From positions 1 to 33,717 of IMG/VR virus record IMGVR_UViG_3300025141_000399: a DNA stretch of 33,717 nucleotides, one strand, 5' to 3'. Each line of letters opens with the position of its first letter. The stretch's first letter is position 1. The translations under genes and the position numbers were made by a program. This document shows, one piece after another, positions 1-10,200 of this stretch. The notes under the pieces were generated by a model that made no database searches, had not been told where the DNA came from, and worked only from the letters and a program-made list of their open reading frames with translations. The DNA comes from a virus.

Positions 1-630
1 TTTGCCCTACAGAGGGACGATTGGTTCTTGAGGCAAGACATCATATGGGCTAAAGGTAATCCTATGCCTGAAAGCGTTAAAGACAGGTGTACAAAGTCAC
101 ATGAATACATCTTTCTACTAACAAAAAGTCCTAAATATTACTATGACTATAAAGCAATTGCTGAAAAGAGTATCTATTTTGAAACAGATAATAGAGCTAG
201 ACTAGGCAGAGTGCCACATAAGTCAGGTAAATCAGCAAGCAAGGACAATCAGTATGCAATTGATGGTGTTGGTTATTCAGAAGATGGTATGAAGAATAAA
301 CGATCAGTCTGGAATATAAATACTAAGCCATCAAGTGTAGCACACTTTGCAGTATTCCCTGAAAAGATTCCTGAATTATGTATTAAAGCAGGAAGCAGAG
401 TAGGTGATACTGTATTAGATCCATTCTTTGGTAGTGGTACTACAGGCTATGTAGCACAAAGGTTAGACAGGAAATGGATAGGGATTGAATTAAATCCAGA
501 ATACATAAAGATAGCAGAAGAAAGATTTCGCCAACAGGAGTTGTTTGCTCCACATGGAAGCGAAATGGAAGAAGTTAATTACATAACATATCACGATCCA
601 GGAGACGAGAATGACAAGAGAAACAATTAG
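1..630 (+). CDS. DNA methyltransferase (N4-cytosine/N6-adenine type), C-terminal part
   Basis: The reading frame is open from the first base, so the gene runs off the left edge; a TTG at 28 is internal and is not the start. The protein is a SAM-dependent DNA methyltransferase modifying an exocyclic amino group of A or C. Visible hallmarks are the conserved segment IIWAKGNPMPESVKDR followed by HEYIFLLTKS and a YYYDY stretch, and near the C-terminus the SAM-binding motif DPFFGSGT (nt 418-441) followed by GIELNPEY. The catalytic DPPY-type motif must lie upstream, outside the window, because in this class it precedes the FxGxGT motif. It is probably a phage orphan methyltransferase protecting the genome from host restriction; no cognate restriction enzyme is visible. 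It is the first gene of a rightward cluster and overlaps the next gene by 20 bases. Confidence 0.93.
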   Translation, partial: FALQRDDWFLRQDIIWAKGNPMPESVKDRCTKSHEYIFLLTKSPKYYYDYKAIAEKSIYFETDNRARLGRVPHKSGKSASKDNQYAIDGVGYSEDGMKNKRSVWNINTKPSSVAHFAVFPEKIPELCIKAGSRVGDTVLDPFFGSGTTGYVAQRLDRKWIGIELNPEYIKIAEERFRQQELFAPHGSEMEEVNYITYHDPGDENDKRNN

Positions 631-892
631 AGATCATATCCCATGGGATGACGTAGAATATACTAGGGATAATGGGGAGGATAAGAAAGATTACATAGAG
701 TCCTTAAGCTCCCCAGAAAAGAAGACTATTCACCATATTAAAGTAGATGCTACTGGTGTACAAAGCTTAGTAGATAAATTACAAGATCAGGTAACTAAGT
801 TAGATTTTGAGTTACATGGTATAAGAGATGAAATAGCTGAATTAGAAGCAAGGAGTCTACAAAATGTCCTCACCAAGCAAAGCAAAAGGTAA
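611..892 (+). CDS. Small charged coiled-coil protein, unknown function
   Basis: This encodes 93 residues. The ATG at 611 lies inside the end of the methyltransferase gene and is preceded by AGGAG at about 600-604, a good ribosome binding site. The N-terminal half is charged and probably disordered. The C-terminal half (residues about 50-85) has a heptad pattern (VQSLVDKLQDQVTKLDFEL then IRDEIAELEA) typical of a dimeric coiled coil. There is no signal peptide or membrane segment. The gene sits between a methyltransferase and a nuclease with overlaps on both sides, so it belongs to the same DNA-metabolism operon, but I do not recognise a family and assign no function. Confidence 0.75.
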   Translation: MTRETIRDHIPWDDVEYTRDNGEDKKDYIESLSSPEKKTIHHIKVDATGVQSLVDKLQDQVTKLDFELHGIRDEIAELEARSLQNVLTKQSKR

Positions 893-1163
893 CAGGTTTG
901 AAAGGTTAGTAGTTAATACTGCTAAAGAAGCTGGATTTACTGCTCAGAGAGCCTATGCTTCAGATGGTAGAAGTCTTGGTGAAGCACCAGATGTAGACTG
1001 CCTAGTAGGTGGTTTTAAAATACAATGTAAGACTAGAAAACATATAGCTAATTGGATTAAAGTACCTGATTCATGTGATGCTACAGCTGTTAAAGAGAAC
1101 AGAGGTGACACATTTATTGTGATGCGTTATGATGATTGGTTAGAGTTAATTAAGTTGATATGA
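864..1163 (+). CDS. PD-(D/E)XK nuclease, Holliday-junction-resolvase-like
   Basis: This 99-residue protein matches the short archaeal-Hjc/phage resolvase type of PD-(D/E)XK endonuclease. The N-terminal motif KGNRFERLV places the first acidic residue at E13. It is followed by the basic RAYASDGRSLGEAPDVD segment with D45, then the strand KIQCK giving Q54 and K56, the usual acid-x-K pair with Q replacing the more common E. Such enzymes cut branched DNA during phage recombination or before packaging. The length is close to a minimal catalytic domain. The start at 864 is supported by AAGGAG about ten bases upstream. The gene overlaps the preceding one by 29 bases and the following one by four (ATGA). 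A relative that cuts other DNA structures cannot be excluded. Confidence 0.8.
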   Translation: MSSPSKAKGNRFERLVVNTAKEAGFTAQRAYASDGRSLGEAPDVDCLVGGFKIQCKTRKHIANWIKVPDSCDATAVKENRGDTFIVMRYDDWLELIKLI

Positions 1164-1345
1164 AAAGTTTAAAAGAAGATGTAATTATCTTTTTGAATAA
1201 TTCTGCATCATCAATTAAAAAAGAAAAGAATGATCTGGATATTTTGCATCATATTTCTAATTTAAATAGAGTGTTAATGCAAAAGGTAGACTATGTACTA
1301 GACAATAAAGAGAAGTTTAACCTTATCCGTGACCAGGATAGTTAG
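1160..1345 (+). CDS. Small hypothetical protein at the end of the rightward operon
   Basis: This encodes 61 residues, mostly helical and charged with many Lys, Asp and Asn and no Cys. Its ATG overlaps the stop of the nuclease gene as ATGA, so it is probably translated by coupling. It is the last rightward gene before the hairpin at 1356-1381. I recognise no family. The reading frame, its tight overlap and its position support it as a real gene, but no function can be read from the sequence. Confidence 0.6.
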   Translation: MKSLKEDVIIFLNNSASSIKKEKNDLDILHHISNLNRVLMQKVDYVLDNKEKFNLIRDQDS

Positions 1346-1355
1346 CAGGGAACAA

Positions 1356-1381
1356 AGGGTGTCAATTTATTTTGGCACCCT
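1356..1381 (+). terminator. Hairpin between convergent operons, probable terminator of the rightward operon
   Basis: AGGGTGTC (1356-1363) pairs with GGCACCCT (1374-1381), extended by two A-T pairs around a six-base loop, giving a ten-pair stem. One pair is a G-U that exists only in the rightward transcript; in the leftward RNA it becomes a C-A mismatch. It lies 10 bases after the last rightward gene and ends two bases before the stop codon of the leftward block. There is no clear U tract after the stem, so it is not a textbook intrinsic terminator. Confidence 0.6.
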
Positions 1382-1382
1382 A

Positions 1383-4202
1383 TCATATTAAGAAATTTCT
1401 ATCAATAGATTGTAATGCACTAGCATACATAGGATTCATAGCTTTCATCCTAGATCTGATTTGCTGTTTTCTTCTCTTATCTTTTTTATAAGTCTTAGTT
1501 CCAGTTAATTTTCTTAGATATGCCATTACATTATCTGAAGACTTTCTAGTATCACTATCAACATATAACCCAGTCTCAGTTAAGAATGATTTCCAATAAT
1601 GTTTATTTAAAAAAGCTTCCTTAGTATGAAACCAAGATCTTGCAGCTTGTAGATTAGCTAAACGTGTTAACCTGTAATTTCTATCTAAATCATCTACGGT
1701 ATCCATTGGAGAAACATTATTAGTAATACCAAGAATAGCAAGTTTATGATCATGATCTATTTTCATTTTTCCAAATATCTCTAATAACTCAAAGCCTGCA
1801 CTAAATGTTGGTCCAAGTTCTGATAATTCTCCTTTACCATATAAAGCTTTCTCAGCCTGTTCTCTTCCTTCTTTGGTGCTTCTGTCAGCAGTCCAGTATT
1901 TCCAATAATTATGTAACCATTCGTATGTATCATTTTGAAATAAATTACTTACTCCTAAACCTAAAGCTGCAGTCAGCCCACTAGATATTCCATAAGCAAT
2001 ACCTAATCTATAAAGCCTATGTGCTTCATACTCTCTAAATCCACCAGATTTTATACGATTAATACCAGACTTTATCCAGTTGTATTGCATATCAATATTA
2101 GAAAATCTATACTGCTTAAACTGTCCTACAACTGATCCTACTGGGCCTTTTATAATATCTGGCTTTTGTAGTCTAGAATATTCATAATGAACTTCTATAA
2201 CTTTATTATATGCTAGCTCACCAGCTGTTCTATCTACCCATGCTCTTCTTTCTTTTTCAGTAGAAGTCTTTTTACCTAATTCTTTCTCAATCCACCAATT
2301 TGGCATTTCTGATAAATTCTTATGAGCTAATCCATATGATGTTCTAAATGTATGTTGTCTTATAACTCCTTCTACATTCCTATGCATAAAAGAGCTAACA
2401 TCTGCAACTGAATCAATCCATCTTAACGTCTTATCAAATGCAGATTCATTAACAATCATTATCCTACCTTCAACTTCTGCAAGTCCAGGTGGTAGTATAC
2501 TAGTCTCTTTTGATCCACGTGTAGCAGCTGCATCATTATATGAACTGGTAAGTCTTTTAAGAAAAGAATCATCTTTAGCCCATGAAAGTCCATGCTTATT
2601 TTGATAATAGTTTACTGCATTTTCAATATCAACATTATCTATGTAAGCATCTGCTACTTTTCTAGCTCTAAATCCCATATCAATATATTCAAAGAATTTC
2701 TGAGTATAATTCCTTAGTGGACTTCTTACATTAAATCCCATTGTCCTAATGAAACCCATGGAAGTAAACAGTCTGGATAACTTTCTACCTCTAGTATCAT
2801 GTGGTCCAGTAATAAGCTGTGATTCTTCTGCAATATTATTTAATGTTCTTATTGCTTCTTCAGCAAAATCAGCTACCTGTTTTACATTATTAACATTATT
2901 TCTATCAGCAAATTTTGTACTCTTTATTAGAGTATCAAAAGAATCTGTAAGAACTGTTTCTAATGACCTCTTATAATTATACCTAGTTATATCATGAATA
3001 TACTGAGAGATAAAAAATAAAGGATTTCTTGAATAGTATTCTTCAGCTCCTTCATTTCTTGATTTTAATCTATCAATTAATGTTCTATTATTGGCTAATA
3101 ATGTATCTCTAAATTTTTGTGATGCTGTCTCATTCATATCTGGATTTGGTCTTTCCATCCACTGATGAAATAGATCCATTGTTTTCATTATAGTCAATAC
3201 ATGATAAGGCATATACTGTTCTTGGCTTAAACTATATCCCTCAAGATTAGATTCCTTCTTAGCCTCACCCGATAGATTGTACCTACTGTCTGTTGATTCC
3301 TCTTTAGTAAGTTCTAATTCTTTTATCTTATTCTCAATATTTTCAACAAATGAATCTAAACCTCTAGCATGACCTTCACGAATATCTAGTTTTTTTGCAA
3401 AGTCCCTCTCCATTCTTAAAGCATTTATAGCAACAATAGCTAAATCTTTTCTTGTACTTATCCATGCATTTTGTATATTCTTTGCATACTTTTTTTCTCT
3501 AGCACTCCATGGATCTTTTCCTTTATTCTTTCTTAAATGATCTGTATTCATACCCTTTAAAACATCTATAATACCATGATATAGATCACCAGCTCTTGTT
3601 CTGGCACCTTCACTATTCAAGCTTCCTAAATGCTTTATAATATTTGCTTCTGCTTCTTCTAATTGAGATCTTTTACCTGATGACATCATTACCATTTCCA
3701 GTTCAGCGAGTGCCTTAGTATTAACATCAAAATGCTTACTACTAGCAAGCTTAGTTAGTGAAGACTTAATGTTAGAAAGACTATTCATAGCTGCATTCTT
3801 ATGATTTCTTTCATAACTTAATATATGGTGTATCTTTTGAGATGTCTCTTTGCCAAACGGGAGTATCTTTAGTTTTTGAGGAAGTAACTTCCATGCATGA
3901 AATGAACCTTCAAAGCCTTGCTCTAACGATTTTGACCATGCTTTTACATGATTTCTAAACATTTTAACATCTGATTTTGATGGCTGATGATATTCTAAAT
4001 CTTTACCTGTAGCATCAGCAAATCGTTCTTTAAACATATTCCAATTATCATGCCACCCAAACTTTCTTAATGTTTTATTATTCTTAAATAATTCTTTATT
4101 AATTTTATCCATATCCCTGTCTATGGATTCTATTTCTCTTGATGAAAGTTCAGGATGAAGCGCTTTAGAGGAACCATGACAAAATATAAAATTACTTATC
4201 AT
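1383..4202 (-). CDS. Large internal virion / polyvalent-type protein (939 aa)
   Basis: This 939-residue protein is largely helical and charged. A hydrophobic Gly/Ala-rich segment lies at about residues 730-755, right after the segment FKQYRFSNIDMQYNW (from F695). Large internal phage proteins of the polyvalent or ejection class often end this way, with a helical body and a late hydrophobic anchor-like stretch. It is the last gene of the late block. Its ATG shares one base with the stop of the 3015-residue gene (TAATG), with AAGGTG just upstream, so the two are probably translated together. The likely role is a virion protein released with the DNA that helps it cross the membrane or supports the giant partner. 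No enzymatic motif was recognised. The family role is inferred from size, position and hydrophobic pattern, not from a firm domain match. Confidence 0.7.
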   Translation of the reverse strand: MISNFIFCHGSSKALHPELSSREIESIDRDMDKINKELFKNNKTLRKFGWHDNWNMFKERFADATGKDLEYHQPSKSDVKMFRNHVKAWSKSLEQGFEGSFHAWKLLPQKLKILPFGKETSQKIHHILSYERNHKNAAMNSLSNIKSSLTKLASSKHFDVNTKALAELEMVMMSSGKRSQLEEAEANIIKHLGSLNSEGARTRAGDLYHGIIDVLKGMNTDHLRKNKGKDPWSAREKKYAKNIQNAWISTRKDLAIVAINALRMERDFAKKLDIREGHARGLDSFVENIENKIKELELTKEESTDSRYNLSGEAKKESNLEGYSLSQEQYMPYHVLTIMKTMDLFHQWMERPNPDMNETASQKFRDTLLANNRTLIDRLKSRNEGAEEYYSRNPLFFISQYIHDITRYNYKRSLETVLTDSFDTLIKSTKFADRNNVNNVKQVADFAEEAIRTLNNIAEESQLITGPHDTRGRKLSRLFTSMGFIRTMGFNVRSPLRNYTQKFFEYIDMGFRARKVADAYIDNVDIENAVNYYQNKHGLSWAKDDSFLKRLTSSYNDAAATRGSKETSILPPGLAEVEGRIMIVNESAFDKTLRWIDSVADVSSFMHRNVEGVIRQHTFRTSYGLAHKNLSEMPNWWIEKELGKKTSTEKERRAWVDRTAGELAYNKVIEVHYEYSRLQKPDIIKGPVGSVVGQFKQYRFSNIDMQYNWIKSGINRIKSGGFREYEAHRLYRLGIAYGISSGLTAALGLGVSNLFQNDTYEWLHNYWKYWTADRSTKEGREQAEKALYGKGELSELGPTFSAGFELLEIFGKMKIDHDHKLAILGITNNVSPMDTVDDLDRNYRLTRLANLQAARSWFHTKEAFLNKHYWKSFLTETGLYVDSDTRKSSDNVMAYLRKLTGTKTYKKDKRRKQQIRSRMKAMNPMYASALQSIDRNFLI

Positions 4203-7200
4203 TATTTACACCTTTTTTCCCTTATAGCATCTAGTCCTTGTTGATTTGTCTTTATCTTATCTCTTCCTTCTAAACCAAATTTACGGTTAAAGTTTCCAGA
4301 CTCTCCAAATCTAAACATATTTCTAGTAGGAGTTGTTGTCCCTACACCTACATTTCTGGCTATTCTAGCCATATCAAATGGAGTAATTAGCCTATCTCCA
4401 TTAATGAACTGATTTATCATTGTCAAAGCTTCTTCCTGTTTTACATCAGTCATTTTAGCTGCAGTTTTTAGCACATCATTATCAATATTAATTAATCTTT
4501 TATTAAAATTATTTATATATCTTTCAGTCCTGGTAACATCCATTTCAACCATATTATAAGGACTTGATATTCCATAATATGCAAGATTCTGCATCTTAGC
4601 TAATTCACTAATTATTCCTTTAGCTTCATTTGCACTTAATACATTCTCCTTAGACCATCCTTCTTTATTCATTACCTCTGTAAGATAGCCATACACTGTC
4701 TTTGATATTTTTTCATTATCAGTAAATTTAAAGTCACGAGTATACTCTCCATTTTTTTCCATAATGGTAAAGGTATCCTGCATAAGCTCAGGGGTTAGCA
4801 ACCTATATATAAAAGCTTTCCTCTTCAATTCATCAGTTAATCCATATTTACCACTTATATCATTAAAAAAGGTATGTAGTAATGCCTTCCTTTGATTAGA
4901 AAGCAATTGCCCATCCTGATAATTCATATAATCAAATGTAAGCTTTCTGAAAGAACTAGTAAACTCTGAATATGCTGGAAGAATGGTTCCTCTGTATGCC
5001 ATGTCTGTCATGCTAACAACATCACTATTTTCTAATGTTGTCTTTAAAAGTGGCTTTCCAAAAGCAATCCATCTAGAACGTAGTTTAGTTTGTTTTGTTG
5101 GTGAAGCTATCTCAAACTTTTTTCCACCAATAACAATTACATCATTCTTGCCTATCGGATCTTTATTTGTTTCACCTTCTTTAATAACCTGTTTTATTAC
5201 TGGTTTATCTCTCCCTCCAGACCATATTACCCAGTCTGAACCATAAGCTGGAACTGTACCTGGAGCTTTTGATTCTCTAAAAGTAAATACATTATTACTA
5301 CTTAAATAATTTTCTCTAGAACCTATCACCATCTCAAGATCTGATTTTAACTCTGTATAATAATTTAATCTATTTTCAATCTGCTTTATTTCATACTCAG
5401 TAGAATAAGGATTAGATTTAATCTTTTCATATTCACCTGTAATACTTGCTAGCTTATCAGATAAAACTATTAGATTTGCCATCTGTCCTTCACTCTTTAC
5501 AAGTTTTGCTATATCTCTACTAATACTTTGTACATTTTCCAGTTCAAATGGCTTTGTTAATAGGTTTCTTTCTCCTTTAAAAATAAGATCTTCAACAGGC
5601 GTTGGTCTATGTGGTGGAGCTGTATCCCTTTCTAAAGCCTTATCATACATACTATATAGAGAACGCATAGCTATATCAAATGGAGCCCTACTTGTCTCTG
5701 TAAGAAAATCTTGCATAGTTTTCTTACCTGCATCAAGATTAAGTTTTAAAGTTTCATTAAATAAAAATGGTTTTTCCCCAGTAAAATATGAATTCTTCAT
5801 GTCACTCATACCAGTGTATATATCCTTGAGTCTTATTTTACTTTTAGTTTCTCCTTCTGTAAACTCACCTCTGTTATATGTTAAATACCTGCCTAATGGT
5901 CGTATGATTGTATCATATAAATGATTCTTTATTCTTTCATCTTTTATAATATCTTCACTAAAACCTTTTTTATCTTTAGCCTGTACACTAAATAAACCTA
6001 CAAAACTTTTTCTTTTATCAACTTGGCCATCTATTAAAAACTCCCTACCAAATAATATATCTTTGATAGTCTGATCTATAATCCTAGAAAATCCTTGCTT
6101 ATCAATAGGAATATCAAGCATAGTTTTGTAGTTATCTAAAAACAGTTTCACTGCTCCAGCAACATTATCTATAGTATCAATATAACTTTTCTTATCCTTC
6201 ATTGTTATATTAATCTCTTGCTTATTTAATAGATATTCTCCTACCACACCTCCTTCGCCTATGGCATTAGATAAATAAGACATCATTTGATGCAATTTTA
6301 CAAATCTTCCTCTTAGTTTAGATGAATTATTTACATCTCTAAACCACTCTTTTAATGTTTCATGATTTCTAATTGCAAAGTCAGCTTCTTTATCTACTAA
6401 TAAAGCATATTCATTTGCATCTACTTTAACCTGATGACCTATTGTAGATCCTACTTCCTTTAAGAACTCTCTAGTTGAAGTAATGTAAGTAGCTGTCTTA
6501 TCAAAATCATGATCTGCATCCTGTCTTAATACATCAAGTGCATTCTGTCTTGTAGCATTACCTGATCCCTCTTCATAATGCTTCCATCCTTCAACTTCCT
6601 TTCCTTTAGGCTCAGTACCTTTTATATATATTTCCTTATTATCACCATCTTGATGCTTTAATATATAATGATCTTTATGTTTTACAATTTTATTTGCAAA
6701 CTTTGTACCTTTGCCAACACCTTTTTTAATTGCTGCCAATTGAGCACGAGCCTGTTCTAAATTATCAACTACCCATATATCTACAAGATCACCAGTTTTA
6801 TCTCTACGTGTAGGATGTTCATACATATCAACTAATACATCATATATTTTTTTACCATCTTTAATATATGGTTCACCTTTTACTCTTTTAGAATCAGGTA
6901 TTAAATCTCCCTTTCTAACTATACCTGTACTTTCCCTATGCACTTTATTTATAATAACATCATATGAATTTCTTGGCTGTCTTAGATTTAAAGCTCCCAT
7001 CCATATATTATCTTTCTCAGCCATAAAGTTAAGTACTGCATCATTTGTTTTACCATTTCCAAAGTCTATTACTTCATTTGCAAGTGCTTTAATCTGTGTA
7101 TATAGCTTACTATTAGACCGATATGTTACTGCGTCCACATCAGATTCCATCATTGATTTTTTAGTTAAAAGATCTACCATACTACCATCAGGTAGTAACT

Positions 7201-10200
7201 CCATTCCCTCTACAATAATACTAACTTTACCCTTCTTACCTGGTATTACCATAAAATCAGACTTACTCATAGCCTTTATAGCAGGATTATATAAGCTATT
7301 TCTAACTATAAAGAAAGAACCTACATTAGCATTAGAATCTCCTCCTAGATTAGTATGTGTAGACACATCATATGGCTTAAACGGCATATTAGCAAGTTCA
7401 CTATTTATTTGAAATCCTCCAAATATCCTCTGTCTCCTACCACCATCTCCTGATTGATATAATATAGGTAAGTCAACATTCCTATCAGCAATAAAAGGTT
7501 CCATTGGAGAATAGGAACTTCCATCTACCTCATATGTACCTATCTTCGAGCCACTGAATATCCTGCTGAATAGATTATCAACTATCATATCCCCCATCCA
7601 GTCATTAGTAACTACACCATTTGCATCCAAATAAGCATCAAGAGAACTCCTATTAGGATTCATCTCTCCATCCTGTCTTTCCATAGTAGATAATTTTCTA
7701 CCAATTGATGTTACAGCATATGGATCACCATGCATTGCAGAAAATAATGTTCGGAAATCATCTATATGAACATCAGTACGAGTCCAATTATTTAAACCTG
7801 ATCTGTCAGAATAATGTACCCCTGTATTAGCACCAACAGATGCTCTGTGAGGAGTAGATGCCATTGTAACCATATATGTTTCCCAAGGAACTTCACGCAC
7901 CATATTTTCATAAGCTCCACCTTCTCTTGCTCTATCTATTGTATTTAAAATGATCTCTTCTGTGCTTTCAGCTTTGACTGCAACATTATTCTTTAATACT
8001 TCTGTAACAGGATTAACATACATATCTTCAAGTTCTTCTCTTCCAGATCTTTCTTTATTTATCTTATTACCTGATTTAAATGTTACCTGATCTAATCCAG
8101 CTAATTCCATTCTTTCAGCTATAGTTGGATTGTAGAAGAATGCAGACTTATTATAGTATACCTGAAGACTTCCATCTGGAGATATTGACACATTAGCACC
8201 TTTAGGCTTCATTGCTCCTACATTAAATCCTACCAATTCTCCATTCTCTATCTGTAAAAATTCTTTTCTTGGTGCAAATGTACCTAAGAATCTTAGAAAT
8301 GCTTTCTTACTTAAATATGTGGGAGCATCAGTAAGTTCTTTGTCAATTTTATTTAATTCATTCATCAACTCTGTTTCAGTTATTCCAGCTAGCATCCCTT
8401 CTTTTTCATATTCTTTAAGTCTTTGCTTAAATCTAGAAGATACAAACATAGACCCTGGAATAGTATTTCCATCAGCATCTGTTACTTTTACTCCATCATT
8501 TATTGAAAGACCTTTCATTGGAATAATCTCTCCATCAGGACCTCTCATCTCACTATACGCTTCTGCCATTATTCTGGAAGCATCACTCCCTGTCTTTAAG
8601 TGAACAAGGTTATAATATTGTGTCATCCAGTCATGATACCTATCTGTAAGCATATGTCCTTTGCTAAAGTCAGCTATCTTCCTTCTCTTCATATATTCTA
8701 ATTGTTGTGTTCTAGTTAAATCTCCCTCAACATATATATTAGACTTATTTAAAAGATTCCATGCTTCTGTAATGCCATCTTTAACATCTTCAACTGACAT
8801 ATCCTCAATTCTAAATCGCTCAGATAGTTTATTAGCTTCAGTTTTACCAATTAAAGCTTCAGCTAAATAGTGCAAATTATCTGTTCTACCTTCAGCAAAT
8901 GCATCATTCAATGCTCTTTGAGCCATTCCTAACTCAACTACCAATTGAGTACCTTCAGCTATGACAACTCTAGCTACCTTCTGGGGTTGAACTGTTTCCT
9001 GATCTCCAACAGCTTTCTTAAATGTTTGACGTAGAGTTTCGTTTCTTGCTGTAAGATTTTCAATAGATACCCCTCTTTCAAGTATAGAGTCTATCTGTCC
9101 CATAATATCTTTATCTAAAACAGTTAAAGTTTGATATGAATCAGAGTCAACTTTTCTCCATTTTATATCACTCTGAAGATCAAACCACCCTATATTACTC
9201 TTAAAGAGCCAATTTCTTAATCCAAGTAATCCTCTACTATCTGTTTCACTCTGTAATGGTAATCTTATTCTTGACTCTACTAATTTCCCTGAAGCTGGTG
9301 TGCCCTCAAATCTTACTCTACCTACTTCTTCTGAAAATACTTTAGAAGATACTACTTGCCATGAATCTGAATACAGTTGATCAAGTGATTGACCTTCTTT
9401 ACGTGTAGCTTTATTAACAATACTCTCTAAAGCAGTTATTATCTCATCATTTCTAAGTTCATTTGCTAACTTGTCTCCCATCATATCTTCTATAATTCTT
9501 TCCTGTTCTCGCACAGTAACACCATAATCAGCTTCAAATTTTGTTGGTGTTGTATTTATTTTCTGTACATGATCTCTTGCAGGAATATCATGTGGACTTT
9601 TATTTATTTGCTCATTCACATATGCATTTATATTCTCAAACGTACCTACTCTTTTATGTAGTTTCTCTTGTGTAAGCAATACCATCTCTGCTAACTGATC
9701 TTTATAAGCTTTCTCTACAGTACCTTCTTCTGATATAAACTCAGTTATATCTTTCTTTTTAAAACTTTCTAACTGATTTACAAGATTACCTAACTCTTTT
9801 ATATTCATGGTTACTAAAGCTTCATAGTCCCATGTATCAAGAAGAAACTTTAGATTTGCCTTTAATGTATCTAGGTTTTTAACAAGTTCAATAAAATTCG
9901 TATTTATATCCTTATCATACTTAAATATTTCATCTACACCTTTTAAATATATACCCTGATCTTTAGTAAGTTTTGTATGATACTCTTCTAGCTTTGTATA
10001 TCCATGTACAAAATCTTTTATATGCCCTACTTGTGAATATAATTTAGCTGAATTAAGTAAAGTTATTACATTTCCTGTTCCTCCCAGACTGTCAATCAAT
10101 TTGTCAATAGAACTTATATCACTTCTAAGTCTTATAGGACCATCAGAAGATTTCATCCCAAGTTCAAAATCTTCATAATATGATCTTAATCCATCTATCT

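Noticed and set aside
28-30. TTG as start of the methyltransferase
   Set aside because: The frame is open to base 1 and the upstream codons continue the family pattern (ALQRDDWFLRQDIIW), so the gene begins outside the window.
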